Shown one piece after another: positions 27,614 to 36,180 of a stretch of DNA of 64,000 nt (its first letter is position 1; each line of letters starts with the position of its first letter). A model generated the notes under the pieces. The model did not search any database and was not told where the DNA came from. It saw nothing but the letters and a program-made list of their open reading frames with translations. The stretch is from Kutzneria chonburiensis. GTDB taxonomy: Bacteria > Actinomycetota > Actinomycetes > Mycobacteriales > Pseudonocardiaceae. The stretch covers positions 6,448,001 through 6,512,000 of the forward strand of contig NZ_CP097263.1 of assembly GCF_028622115.1 (NCBI RefSeq). Reading direction: 5' to 3'. The translations under genes and the position numbers were made by a program.

Positions 27614-27899
27614 TCACGCGAAGACGGTCGCGGTGCCGCCGCCACCAGTCTGCGGCGCGCCCACCGGCGTCTTCGTGACCTGCTTGGCCGGCACCGTGAA
27701 ATCGGCGCCGATGGAGGAATTGCCACAGGTCATGGTCACCCGGTAGGTGCCGGGCCCGACGCCGGGCTTCAGCGTGACGGTTCGTGGTCGCGCCGCTGTT
27801 GAGCTGGACCGTCTCGTGGTAGCCAGCGAACGCGGCCGGCGCGAGGCCGACCAGTCCGACGACGACCGCCGCACCGGCCCGGACAGACTTGAGAAACAT
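27614..27899 (-). pseudogene. Frameshifted small secreted protein, possible sortase substrate
   Basis: The first frame gives a signal peptide (MFLKSVRAGAAVVVGLVGLA ... AAFAG) and ETVQLNSGATT. At about 27778-27785 the sense frame shifts by one base, after which TVTLKPGVGPGTYRVTMTCG, IGADFTVPAK and VGAPQTGGGGTATVFA follow to a stop at 27614. Joined, the product is about 94 residues and resembles small secreted proteins found beside class F sortases. The C-terminal TGGGG block is short and no membrane anchor follows, so its status as a substrate is uncertain. The shift may be a real mutation, a programmed shift or a sequencing error. Confidence 0.6.
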
Positions 27900-28002
27900 T
27901 GCAGGACCCCCCGTTTGTTTGATCCGACGCCACCAGGACGTCAGCGGATCAACGGGAGTTCCCCCTGGTCAGAGGCAACCTTTCGGGGGTTTCGCGCGTT
28001 TG

Positions 28003-29406
28003 TCAGTCCAGGTCGTCGTGTCGCATCAGCTGGCGGCCGGCGTCGGTGATCGAGCCGGACAGCGACGGGTACACCGAGAACGTGTGGGCCAGGTGCTCGA
28101 CCGTGAGCTGGTTCTGCACGGCCAGCGCGATCGGCAGAATCAGCTCGCTGGCCGACGGAGCCACCACCACGCCGCCGATGACCACGCCGGTGGCCGGGCG
28201 ACAGAACAGCTTCACGAAACCGCGGCGCAGGCCCTCCATCTTGGCCCGCGGGTTGGTGGCCAGCGGCAACATGATCGTGCGGGCCGGCACCTCGCCGGAG
28301 TCGATGGCCTGCTGGCTGATGCCGACCGTGGCGATCTCCGGGTTGGTGAACACGTTCGCGGCCACGGTCTTGAGGCGGATGGGCTGCACGCCCTCGCCCA
28401 GCGCGTGCCACATGGCGATGCGGCCCTGCATGGCGGCCACGGAGGCCAGCATCAGCACGCCGGTGCAGTCGCCGGCCGCGTACACGCCGCTGACCGAGGT
28501 ACGGGACACCCGGTCCACCGGGATGAACCCGCCGCCGCCCGGCTCGATGCCGATCTTGTCCAGGCCGATGTCGGCGGTGTTGGGCACCGAGCCGACGGTC
28601 ATCAGGGCGTGGCTTCCCTCGACCGTGCGACCGTCCTCCAGGTAGACCTTGACGCCCTTCTCGGTGCGCTCGACCCGGGAGGCACGGCCGTGCTTGGCCA
28701 TCTCGCTGCCCCGCTCGGTGAACACGTCCTCCAGCACGGCGGCCGCGTCGGCGTCCTCGTGCGGCAGCACGCGGTCCCGGCTGGACACCAGCGTGACCTT
28801 GACGCCGATCTCGGTGTAGGCCGAGGCGAACTCGGCGCCGGTGACGCCGGAGCCGATGACGATCAGGTGCTCGGGCAGCTCGGTCAGGTCGTAGATCTGC
28901 CGCCAGTCCAGGATGCGCTCACCGTCCGGCACGGCGCCGGGCAGCACGCGCGGCGTCGCGCCCGTGGCGATCAACACAACATCGGCCGGCAGCACCTCGG
29001 TGCCGCCGTCGGTGGTGTGGGCGACGACACGGTGCTGGGCCAGGCCCGGCGCGTCGTCGCAGAAGCGGGCAGTGCCGGTGAGGATGCGCACGCCCTCGCG
29101 CTGGAGCTTGGCCCGCACGTCCGCGGACTGGGCCAGGGCCAGGCCCTTCACCCGTCCGTGCACGACCGGCACATCCACCGCCGCCACCGAGTTCTCGGTG
29201 CTGATGCCCAGCTCACCGGCGTTGCGGAAGGCCGAACGGGCCCCGGCCGACGCGATGTAGGTCTTGGACGGCACGCAGTCGTAGAGCACGCAGGCGCCAC
29301 CCAGGCCGTCCCGCTCGACCACGGTCACGTCGGCCCCGTGCGGCGCGGCGACCAGCGCCGCCTCGTAGCCGGCCGGGCCACCGCCCATGATCACGATCCG
29401 GGTCAC
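28003..29406 (-). CDS. lpdA: LpdA-like NAD(P)H quinone reductase (flavoprotein disulfide reductase family)
   Basis: 467-residue FAD/NAD enzyme. IVIMGGGPAGYEAALVAA binds FAD; GGACVLYDCVPSKT retains the CxxxxC pair; IVIGSGVTGAEFASAY binds NAD(P)H; VYAAGDCTGVLMLASVA is the second FAD site. The C-terminal interface lacks the His-Glu dyad of true lipoamide dehydrogenases (the region reads FSVYPSLSGSITDAGRQLM), as in M. tuberculosis LpdA, which reduces quinones. glpD and a GGCT gene are conserved neighbours in that species. GTG start with GGAGG upstream. Confidence 0.85.
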   Translation of the reverse strand: MTRIVIMGGGPAGYEAALVAAPHGADVTVVERDGLGGACVLYDCVPSKTYIASAGARSAFRNAGELGISTENSVAAVDVPVVHGRVKGLALAQSADVRAKLQREGVRILTGTARFCDDAPGLAQHRVVAHTTDGGTEVLPADVVLIATGATPRVLPGAVPDGERILDWRQIYDLTELPEHLIVIGSGVTGAEFASAYTEIGVKVTLVSSRDRVLPHEDADAAAVLEDVFTERGSEMAKHGRASRVERTEKGVKVYLEDGRTVEGSHALMTVGSVPNTADIGLDKIGIEPGGGGFIPVDRVSRTSVSGVYAAGDCTGVLMLASVAAMQGRIAMWHALGEGVQPIRLKTVAANVFTNPEIATVGISQQAIDSGEVPARTIMLPLATNPRAKMEGLRRGFVKLFCRPATGVVIGGVVVAPSASELILPIALAVQNQLTVEHLAHTFSVYPSLSGSITDAGRQLMRHDDLD

Positions 29407-29501
29407 CGGGTTCCTCCAAGCACAGCTTTACTCGGGCGTCTAGAACTTACATCCTCACGCGCCGAGCGCTCGGCGTCCCGACCCCTGATCAGATCGGTCG
29501 C

Positions 29502-29507
29502 TAGGCT
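29502..29507 (+). promoter_or_regulatory. -10 box TAGGCT for the GGCT gene, leaderless
   Basis: TAGGCT ends seven bases before the GTG at 29515. Confidence 0.45.
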
Positions 29508-29514
29508 GTCGGGC

Positions 29515-29964
29515 GTGCCGCTCTACGCCGCGTACGGCTCCAACATGGACCCGAACCAGATGATGGAGCGAGCCCCGCACTCCCCGATGGCGGGGACCGG
29601 GTGGCTCGCCGGTTGGCGCCTGTCGTTCGGCGGCGAGGACCTCGGCTGGGAGGGCTCGCTGGCGACCATCGTCGAGGAGCCCGACTCGCAGGTCTTCGTC
29701 GTCCTCTACGACGTCAGCCCCCGGGACGAGGCCCGCCTGGACCGCTGGGAGGGCTCGCTCGGCCTCTACAAGAAGATCAGGCTCCGGGCCCAGACCCTGG
29801 AGGGCACCGTCGTCGCCTGGCTCTACGTCCTCGACGCCTACGAGGGCGGCCTCCCCTCGGCCCGCTACCTCGGTGTCGTCGCCGACGCCGCCGAGGCCGC
29901 CGGCGCCCCCGACGACTACGTCAACGACCTCCGCACCCGCCCCTGCCGAGGTATCACCGGCTGA
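29515..29964 (+). CDS. Gamma-glutamylcyclotransferase-like protein
   Basis: 149-residue GGCT/AIG2-fold protein. The substrate loop YGSNMD lies at residues 7-12, followed by LAGWRLSFGG and a FVVLYDVSPRDEARLDRWEG block containing the acidic catalytic candidate. Enzymes of this fold release 5-oxoproline from gamma-glutamyl groups; the substrate here is unknown. Homologs follow lpdA in mycobacteria. Confidence 0.8.
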   Translation: MPLYAAYGSNMDPNQMMERAPHSPMAGTGWLAGWRLSFGGEDLGWEGSLATIVEEPDSQVFVVLYDVSPRDEARLDRWEGSLGLYKKIRLRAQTLEGTVVAWLYVLDAYEGGLPSARYLGVVADAAEAAGAPDDYVNDLRTRPCRGITG

Positions 29965-29967
29965 CCC

Positions 29968-30010
29968 AACCCCCGCGAGTCCCGCTCAGCGTCACACCGA
30001 AGTCCGGTTT
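29968..30010 (-). repeat. Left inverted repeat flanking the AbiEi/DUF559 gene
   Basis: A 43-base sequence that begins 4 bases after the GGCT stop and ends on the last base of the AbiEi/DUF559 stop codon. Its complement matches 30996-31039 at about 40 of 44 positions with one gap. Core shared by all copies: AGCGGGACTCGCGGGGGTT. Confidence 0.75.
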
Positions 30011-30909
30011 CAGGCAGATAGCCGACGGTCTGCCAGCGCTTGCCGAACCTCACTGACCAGACGAAACGGTGCCATGAGGTCATCGATCGTGGCGTGAATG
30101 ACGATCCAGCCTCGGCCGGCAAGATCCTCGTCGCGCCGGCGGTCCCGGTCGTGCCGCTCGGCGTGCGCCGCATAACCGTCGTACTCGACGGCAATCCGGA
30201 ACTCAGGCCAGGCGAAGTCGAGGCGGTAGATCTCGCGCCCGTCGATTGTGGTTATCGAGTGCTGCGGAATCGGCATCGGCAACTCACGGTCATAAAACGT
30301 CAGCAGCAGCTGGCTCTCGAACGGCGATTCAGGCAACCCTGTGGCGAGATCGAGCAACACTCGCGCCTGCCTGGTGCCCCGAACGTCCGCGCGGGCACTG
30401 ATCGCCCGGAGCACTGAGCCCCGAAAGCCCGGGCGTTGAGCCTCAGGAAGACCCCTGAACATCTGATCAGCGCAGGCCAGCGACGTCGGGCGGCGAGCAC
30501 GGCAGAGCAGGTCAGCCAGCACGATCTCGGGTGCCAGCAGCGGCAGACCGTCGATTTCCGTGACATCGTCCTCACTGAACACTCCATGGTGAACGACGAT
30601 TCCAGGCAGTCGGTCGATTCGGCGTTCATAGGGCACGAGAATGTCAATCGGCGCGAAGTCGGCGGCGGTGCAGCCGTACATTCGGGCGGCGGTGTGCCTG
30701 GTCAATACCGCGCGTTCACCGGCAAGTAGCAATGCGGCGGCCGCGCGGGTTCGCAGTTGGGTCACCAGTTCCCGGCTCACCAGCACGCGCTTGTGGAAAC
30801 TGACCAGTTCGCCCCGTGCGAGGGCGGTGAGCAGGCCGTAGCGGCCGATGGCAGCTACGACGTCGCGCCGCCGGAAGGCACCGTGGAATCCATTGGGAAG
30901 TTCGAGCAT
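30010..30909 (-). CDS. AbiEi-like winged-helix protein with DUF559 (Vsr-like) nuclease fold
   Basis: 299-residue protein common in actinobacteria. The N-terminal part (FRRRDVVAAIGRYGLLTALARGELV, HTAARMYG) is the AbiEi-type DNA-binding region. The C-terminal 110 residues form a DUF559/Vsr-like PD-(D/E)XK domain: YRLDFAWPEFRIAVEYDGYAAH, DRDRRRDEDLAGRGWIVIHA. Suggested roles are antitoxin-like regulation or DNA cleavage in defence; neither is proven. Start is the ATG at 30909; a longer start at 30933 is possible. It stands alone, with no toxin partner, between two inverted repeats. Confidence 0.8.
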   Translation of the reverse strand: MLELPNGFHGAFRRRDVVAAIGRYGLLTALARGELVSFHKRVLVSRELVTQLRTRAAAALLLAGERAVLTRHTAARMYGCTAADFAPIDILVPYERRIDRLPGIVVHHGVFSEDDVTEIDGLPLLAPEIVLADLLCRARRPTSLACADQMFRGLPEAQRPGFRGSVLRAISARADVRGTRQARVLLDLATGLPESPFESQLLLTFYDRELPMPIPQHSITTIDGREIYRLDFAWPEFRIAVEYDGYAAHAERHDRDRRRDEDLAGRGWIVIHATIDDLMAPFRLVSEVRQALADRRLSA

Positions 30910-30959
30910 GGCTCCACGGTGCCCCGACGGCACATCGACCGAAAGCCCTTCTCCACAGA

Positions 30960-30988
30960 CTGTGGATAACTCCCAGGGGCTGTGGACA
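30960..30988. other. DnaA-box pair upstream of the AbiEi/DUF559 gene
   Basis: Contains TGTGGATAA (complement of the perfect DnaA box TTATCCACA) and TGTGGACA 16 bases later. A similar pair is at 47439-47465. Function unknown. Confidence 0.45.
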
Positions 30989-30995
30989 GCTGCGT

Positions 30996-31039
30996 AAAGC
31001 CGGAGTTCGGGGTGACGCTAAGCGGGACTCGCGGGGGTT
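30996..31039 (+). repeat. Right inverted repeat flanking the AbiEi/DUF559 gene
   Basis: A 44-base partner of 29968-30010 in opposite orientation. Its outer end overlaps the TAA stop of the amidohydrolase gene (31038-31040). Confidence 0.75.
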
Positions 31040-32330
31040 AGGCCAGTGCGCTTAGGGCGGCGTGTACCATCACGCGAACTCCGACCAGGAGGGCACGTTC
31101 GTCCAGGACGAAAGTCGGCTGGTGGAGGTCGTATTGACGGCCATCTCCGGACCACACGCCGAGGCGCCCGAAGGACCCGGACACGTGCTCCAGGTACCAG
31201 CCGAAGTCCTCGCCGCCGGATGATTGCTCGGTGCCGGCCAGGGCGTCCTCACCCAGCGCCGCCTCGATGCCGGCCCGCAGCACCGCGGTGCTCTCGGCGT
31301 CGTTGACCACCGGCGGCACGCCACGGCGGTGCTCCAGCTCGAAACCGACGCCGGTGGGCCACAGCAGGGACTGCACGAGGTCCTTGACCAGCGGCTCGAG
31401 CTCGTTCCACACATGGTGGTCGCCGGTGCGGAGGGTGCCGCGCAGCAAACCGTCCTGCGGCACCGCGTTGGCGGCCTGGCCGGCGTGCACCGCGCCCCAG
31501 GTCAGCACGGTCCCGGACCGCGGGTCGACCCGCCGGTTGAGCAGCGCGGGCAGCCCGGTGATCACGGTCCCCAGCGCGTGCACGAGGTCGGCGGTCAGGT
31601 GCGGCCGGGAGGTGTGCCCGCCGGGCGAGGTGAGCTTGAGCTCCAGCAGGTCGGCGGCCGACGTGATGGCGCCGACGCGGGTGCCGACACGGCCGACCTC
31701 CAGCCGCGGGTCACAGTGCAGACCGAAGATCCGGTCCACGCCGTCGAGACTACCGGCGGCGATGACGTCCAACGCCCCACCGGGCATGGACTCCTCGGCC
31801 GGCTGGAAGATCAACCGAACGCGACCGGGCAGCTCAGGCGCCGAGGCCAGCGCCATGGCCGCACCCAGGAGCACCGCGGTGTGGGCGTCATGCCCGCACG
31901 CGTGGCAGGCGCCGTCGTTGGTGGATGCGAACGGCAGCCCGGTGTTCTCCTGCAACGGCAACGCATCGATGTCGGCCCGAAGCGCCACGCAGCGCTCACC
32001 GGTGCCGATGTCGCAGATCAGGCCGGTGCCACCAGGCAGCACCTTGGGGTGCAGGCCGATGGACCGGAGCACCTCGGACACCAGCTCCGTGGTGTCGTGC
32101 TCCTGCCGGGAAAGCTCCGGGTGGGCGTGGATGTGCCGCCGCCACGCCACGACGTCGGCCGCACCCGATGTCAGCCATTCGTCGAGCCAGGCCGGGCCGC
32201 GCCCGGCGCCCAAGTCCGCCACGTCGGACATGCTGACCCCGGAATCGGTGATCAGCACGTCGGACTGTCCGTCGTGCCGGCGGCCGTCGCCCTCCCTGGG
32301 CAGTTCCGGCCGCGAGTCCAGCACGGTCAC
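31038..32330 (-). CDS. M20-family amidohydrolase (AmiA-like)
   Basis: 430-residue metal-dependent amidohydrolase of the IAA-amino-acid/hippurate hydrolase type. HIHAHPELSRQEHDT, ADIDALPLQENTG, GACHACGHDAHTAVLLGAA and FQPAEESMPGGA carry the zinc ligands and the catalytic Glu. It probably deacylates an N-acyl amino acid; the substrate is unknown. The GTG at 32330 overlaps the previous stop (GTGA) and has GGAGG seven bases upstream. Its stop lies inside the right inverted repeat. Confidence 0.85.
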   Translation of the reverse strand: MTVLDSRPELPREGDGRRHDGQSDVLITDSGVSMSDVADLGAGRGPAWLDEWLTSGAADVVAWRRHIHAHPELSRQEHDTTELVSEVLRSIGLHPKVLPGGTGLICDIGTGERCVALRADIDALPLQENTGLPFASTNDGACHACGHDAHTAVLLGAAMALASAPELPGRVRLIFQPAEESMPGGALDVIAAGSLDGVDRIFGLHCDPRLEVGRVGTRVGAITSAADLLELKLTSPGGHTSRPHLTADLVHALGTVITGLPALLNRRVDPRSGTVLTWGAVHAGQAANAVPQDGLLRGTLRTGDHHVWNELEPLVKDLVQSLLWPTGVGFELEHRRGVPPVVNDAESTAVLRAGIEAALGEDALAGTEQSSGGEDFGWYLEHVSGSFGRLGVWSGDGRQYDLHQPTFVLDERALLVGVRVMVHAALSALA

Positions 32331-33529
32331 GCCGCACCTCCAGCGCGGGCCACGCGGTGTCCGACACCGGCCAGCAACCGTTCCCGCTGTGTGGGATCGG
32401 TCGCCGCGGCCACCGCCGTCCACGCCAGAGCGAGCGCGCCGTCCAACACGGCACGGTCCCCGCTCGGGGTGGCGCAGGCGGCGGCGAACTCCGGCTGGTG
32501 GTTCACCGCGTCTCCGCAGTCGATCGCAATTGATGGGTGGATACCGGGCAGCGCTCGGGTGACGTTGCCCATGTCGGTGCTGCCGGTCAGGCGGAGCAGC
32601 TCGTCTTCGTGACTTATCGGCACGCGGCCGAGTTCCGTCACGGCCTCGCGGTACGCGGAGGCCAGCCAGGGGTCCGGCGCCAGCTCGGTGTACTCCGCCG
32701 AGATCTGCCTGACCTCGTGCGTGCACCCGGTGCCGACGGCGCCGGCGGTGAAGCAGCCCTCGATCCGGTCGACCAGGCGCTGCAGCGACTCGTGGTCGAC
32801 CGCACGCAGGTAGAACTGGCCGGCGGCCGTCGCCGGAACGATGTTCGGGGCGGCGCCGCCGTGGGTCACGATGCCGTGCACCATCTGCTTCGGCTCCAAA
32901 TGCTGCCTGGCCAGGCCGATCGCGACCTGCGCGATGGTCAGCGCGTCGGCCGCGTTCACGCCCAGCTGCGGGGCGGCGGCCGCGTGCGAGGCCCGGCCGG
33001 TGTACTCGACCTCCAGGTCGACGATGGCCAGCGAGGGCGAGGCGACCGCCTCGTACGGCGCGGGGTGCACCATCATGGCCAGCCCGACGCCGTCGAACAC
33101 GCCGTGTTCCAGCAGCTGGACCTTCCCGCCGCCGGACTCCTCAGCCGGGGTGCCCACCAGTTTGACCGTCACACCTAGATCGTCGGCCACATCACGCAGC
33201 GCGAGGGCCGCACCGGCCGACGCGGCCGCGATGATGTTATGTCCACAGGCGTGGCCGACCTCGGGCAGCGCGTCGTACTCGGCGCACAGGCCGACGACCA
33301 GATCGCCGGAGCCGAAGGTGGCGGTGAAGGCGGTGTCGAGACCGGCTACTCCCCGTTCGACCTGGAAGCCCTCGCGCTCGGCCAGATCGGCGACCTTGGC
33401 CGCGCTGCGGTGCTCGCGATAGGCCAGTTCGGGCTCGGCGTGGATGCTCCGGGAGAGGCTCACCAGGGCGTCCGCGTACCGCTCAACGGATGAACGGCAG
33501 GTCGCCTTGGGATGGCTCACCTTGTTCAT
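32327..33529 (-). CDS. M20-family amidohydrolase (AmiB-like)
   Basis: 400-residue M20D peptidase-like hydrolase. SIHAEPELAYREHRSAAKVA, CAEYDALPEVGHACGHNI and VGTPAEESGGGKVQLLEHG hold the metal and catalytic residues, with the AmiB-type AEYDALP signature. It is co-transcribed with the next M20 gene, as the homologous pair is in mycobacteria. Likely cytoplasmic. The 181 bases upstream, up to the next gene on this strand's 5' side, show no feature. Confidence 0.85.
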   Translation of the reverse strand: MNKVSHPKATCRSSVERYADALVSLSRSIHAEPELAYREHRSAAKVADLAEREGFQVERGVAGLDTAFTATFGSGDLVVGLCAEYDALPEVGHACGHNIIAAASAGAALALRDVADDLGVTVKLVGTPAEESGGGKVQLLEHGVFDGVGLAMMVHPAPYEAVASPSLAIVDLEVEYTGRASHAAAAPQLGVNAADALTIAQVAIGLARQHLEPKQMVHGIVTHGGAAPNIVPATAAGQFYLRAVDHESLQRLVDRIEGCFTAGAVGTGCTHEVRQISAEYTELAPDPWLASAYREAVTELGRVPISHEDELLRLTGSTDMGNVTRALPGIHPSIAIDCGDAVNHQPEFAAACATPSGDRAVLDGALALAWTAVAAATDPTQRERLLAGVGHRVARAGGAA

Positions 33530-33710
33530 CCTGCACCAAGCGTGCTGGTGGCTCGCTCGAGTTTCGCCCCTTCAGGGCCAGCCGGCAGGCTTATTGCGAC
33601 GAACGGCGCAACCCGTGACGGAAAATTATGCCTGGGTGTAGCCGGTCCCCGGCTGATGATCATGAATCCGTCTGTGGGCGGTTCGTGCTCTCACATCGTG
33701 AGAAAGACGA

Positions 33711-33944
33711 TCAGCCGGCCTTCTGCCGCTTCTTCCGGATCCGGCGGCCCCACCAGACGATGCCGAGCAGCACGACCACGATCACGAAGAGGATCACGCG
33801 CTGCCGGGCGTCGTCGCCGAGGCTCTGGTTCTGCGGCGGGTTCAGCGACGGCCCGGGCTGCGGTGTGCCGGTCTGCGCCCAGGCCGGGCCGGCGAACAGC
33901 ACGCTGAACACCAGCATGGTGACGAACGCAGTCACCCGGGCCAT
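33711..33944 (-). CDS. Small exported membrane protein
   Basis: 77 residues: a signal peptide (MARVTAFVTMLVFSVLFAGP ... AQ), a short Pro/Gln-rich outside segment, one membrane helix (VILFVIVVVLLGIVWW, about residues 50-65) and a Lys/Arg tail. No family recognised. It lies 23 bases after the xylulokinase gene start-to-stop direction ends, so it may share that transcript. Start is the ATG at 33944, with GGAGGCGG upstream. Confidence 0.6.
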   Translation of the reverse strand: MARVTAFVTMLVFSVLFAGPAWAQTGTPQPGPSLNPPQNQSLGDDARQRVILFVIVVVLLGIVWWGRRIRKKRQKAG

Positions 33945-33967
33945 GGACCGCCTCCTCCTGTTGATCA

Positions 33968-35368
33968 CTAGCCTACGTGGCCGTGGATCTGGGCGACAGC
34001 CGCCGTGTAGGCGGCGCGCACCGCCTTGCCGCCTTCCGTCCGCCCGATCCCCTCCGCACGCACCGGCCAGTCCGGCGCTTCCGGCGCGCCGGACAACGCC
34101 CAGGCGGCCTGACGCGCCGCTCCCAGGGCCACGTATTCGGCCGGCTCCGGCACTTCGACCGGTGCGTCGAACAGCCCGGACGCAACTGCCTGCACCGCGG
34201 CCGACCGCGCCGCGCCGCCGATCAACAACACCCGCCGAGCCTGCACTCCGACCCGACGCAGCTCGGCAAACCCGTCGGCCAGCCCGCACAGCATGCCCTC
34301 GACCGCTGACCGGGCCACGTTCTCCGGCGTGAGATTGCCACGCCGGATCCCGGTCAAGGTGCCCGACGCGTCCGGCAGGTTGGGCGTCCGCTCACCGTCC
34401 AGATAGGGCACGAAGACCAGGCCGCCCGAACCCGGTTCGGCCCGGAGCGCCAGCTCGTCGAGGCCGGCGAGGTCGGTGCCCAGCAGCGCGGCTGTCGTGG
34501 TCAGGACCCGAGCGGCGTTGAGCGTGCAGACCAGCGGCAGGTAGTGACCGGTCGCGTCGCAGAACCCGGCCACGAAGCCGGTCGGGTCGGCGGTGCCCTC
34601 GGCCGTGACGGCGAAGACCGTGCCAGAAGTACCGAGCGAGACGACGACGTCACCAGGCCCCGCTTTCAGGGCCAGGGCCGCCCCCATGTTGTCGCCCGTG
34701 CCGGCGGCAACCAGGGTGCCCTTCGCAGTGCGGCCGCCGACCTCAGCCGGGCCGAGCAGTCTCGGCAGCCGCGGTGCCCGGCCGCCGAACGCGTCGGCCA
34801 GCAGGTCCGGCAGCCATTCGCCGGTCCGCGGCGAGAAATAGCCCGTGCCGGACGCGTCCCCACGGTCGGTCGCCGGTTCGGTGCCTGGCTCGGACAGCGT
34901 CCAGCTCACCCAGTCGTGCGGCAGCATCACGCGGTCGACCCGGTCCGCGGCCGCCGGCTCGTGCTCGGCCAGCCAGGCCAGCTTGGTCACGGTGAAGCTC
35001 GGAACCGGCACCGAGCCGGTCAGCTCGGCCAGCCGTTCGGGGCCGTGTTTGGCGACGAATTGCTCGGTTTCGGCCGCCGACCTGGTGTCGTTCCACAGCA
35101 ACGCCGGCCGCACCGGCTCGCCTTCAGCATCCACGGCGACCAAGCCGTGCTGCTGCCCGGCTACCGCGATCGCGGCAATCGGCCCCGGCGCGTTCTCCCG
35201 GGCCTGCGCCACGGCACGAGTACAGGACACCTGCCAGGCTCGCGGGTTGACCTCCGTGCCCTCGGGATGCGGCGATCGCCCCTCGCCCAGCACCCGGCCG
35301 GTCTCGGCCTCGACCACGAGCGCTTTTGTCGACTGCGTCGAGGAGTCGACACCGATCACCAAGGTCAC
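33968..35368 (-). CDS. xylB: Xylulokinase-like FGGY sugar kinase
   Basis: 466-residue FGGY kinase. LVIGVDSSTQSTKALVV is the phosphate loop, AVAGQQHGLVAVD and RPALLWNDTRSA are xylulokinase landmarks, PHDWVSWTL has the catalytic Asp, and VVSLGTSGTVFAV and VLLIGGAARSAAVQ complete the fold. It should phosphorylate D-xylulose, though a related sugar is possible as no xylose isomerase or transporter is nearby. GTG start at 35368. Confidence 0.85.
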   Translation of the reverse strand: MTLVIGVDSSTQSTKALVVEAETGRVLGEGRSPHPEGTEVNPRAWQVSCTRAVAQARENAPGPIAAIAVAGQQHGLVAVDAEGEPVRPALLWNDTRSAAETEQFVAKHGPERLAELTGSVPVPSFTVTKLAWLAEHEPAAADRVDRVMLPHDWVSWTLSEPGTEPATDRGDASGTGYFSPRTGEWLPDLLADAFGGRAPRLPRLLGPAEVGGRTAKGTLVAAGTGDNMGAALALKAGPGDVVVSLGTSGTVFAVTAEGTADPTGFVAGFCDATGHYLPLVCTLNAARVLTTTAALLGTDLAGLDELALRAEPGSGGLVFVPYLDGERTPNLPDASGTLTGIRRGNLTPENVARSAVEGMLCGLADGFAELRRVGVQARRVLLIGGAARSAAVQAVASGLFDAPVEVPEPAEYVALGAARQAAWALSGAPEAPDWPVRAEGIGRTEGGKAVRAAYTAAVAQIHGHVG

Positions 35369-35438
35369 GGTGTCGATCCAACCGGAGCCACGGCCGACGC
35401 GAAAGACTCCACGGCGGAGCGGACCAGTGCAAGAAACG

Positions 35439-36083
35439 TCAGCGCCGCTCGCCGCCGTACACCGAGGCCGCGATCGCCGACTCGACCGCCGCGAGCACCT
35501 CGGTCGCCGCCGGCGGCATCGGCTTGGCCGCTCGGTCCAGCCACGCTCGCAGCATGCGGCGGTCGAGCTGCGGTTCGCACAGGTCGTCCAGGCCGAGGTG
35601 CCAGGCCAGCAGGGCCAGGCTGACGTTGTAGACGTCCGGTCGGCCCGGCCCGAGGACCGCGGCCCTGATCTCGGCCCGGCCGCCGGCCGCGACCAGCAGG
35701 TCCACCGGCGGGTAGCGGAGGGTGCGGCGGAGCAGGCCACGGTCGGCAACCTTGGTGATCAGGCCGCCGTCGGCGAGCTGGCCCACCACCCTGTCCACCG
35801 CTGTCGGCCGCAGGTGGTCGATCCACTCCCGGACCGGATATCCGGTCGGCTCGGCGGCGATCTCGGCCAGCACCTCGGCGGACGCACGGTCACCGCGCCC
35901 GTGTTTTCCGGTGGCCGCAGGGCATCCGTCGTTGACCGATATACGTCCGGTGAACAATAGGTCGCACATAATTGCGCCGCACAAACATATCTCCAGCGGC
36001 GCCCGCGCCACCTGCGGTTTTCCCGTGAACTCGTCGTGCGCGAGGAAGAACAGCGCCTCCACCAGGGGCAGCCGGGAGTTCAT
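35439..36083 (-). CDS. GPP34 (GOLPH3-like) domain protein
   Basis: 214-residue protein of the GPP34 family. MNSRLPLVEALFFLAHDEFTG, APLEICLCGAIMCDLLFTGRI and VDRVVGQLADGGLITKV match the family. The eukaryotic relative binds phosphoinositides at the Golgi; the bacterial role is unknown, and many actinobacteria have several copies. It is divergent from the permease gene over 97 bases. Confidence 0.8.
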   Translation of the reverse strand: MNSRLPLVEALFFLAHDEFTGKPQVARAPLEICLCGAIMCDLLFTGRISVNDGCPAATGKHGRGDRASAEVLAEIAAEPTGYPVREWIDHLRPTAVDRVVGQLADGGLITKVADRGLLRRTLRYPPVDLLVAAGGRAEIRAAVLGPGRPDVYNVSLALLAWHLGLDDLCEPQLDRRMLRAWLDRAAKPMPPAATEVLAAVESAIAASVYGGERR

Positions 36084-36180
36084 GTGGACCACGTGCCGGA
36101 AACGTAGCCGGTGCGGGAACCGGTGTCGAATGACTAGGGTTGCCCAGAAATGGTGGGATGACTCCTGGGGGAGCAAAAAG

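Larger units (their letters stand above)
29968..31039. mobile_element. Putative cassette: AbiEi/DUF559 gene bounded by inverted repeats
   Basis: A 1.07-kb unit made of one gene and two long imperfect inverted repeats that fit exactly between the stop codon of the GGCT gene and that of the amidohydrolase. In M. tuberculosis the counterparts of those two genes are direct neighbours, so this block looks like an insertion. No transposase gene lies inside it, and no target duplication is obvious. Confidence 0.4.

Noticed and set aside
27614-27899. LPXTG-type cell-wall anchor in the small secreted protein
   Set aside because: The C-terminus ends at VGAPQTGGGGTATVFA with no hydrophobic segment or basic tail, so a standard sorting signal cannot be claimed.
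31038-31040. Truncation of the amidohydrolase by the right inverted repeat
   Set aside because: The protein ends at the normal family length and the repeat only covers its stop codon, so the gene appears intact.
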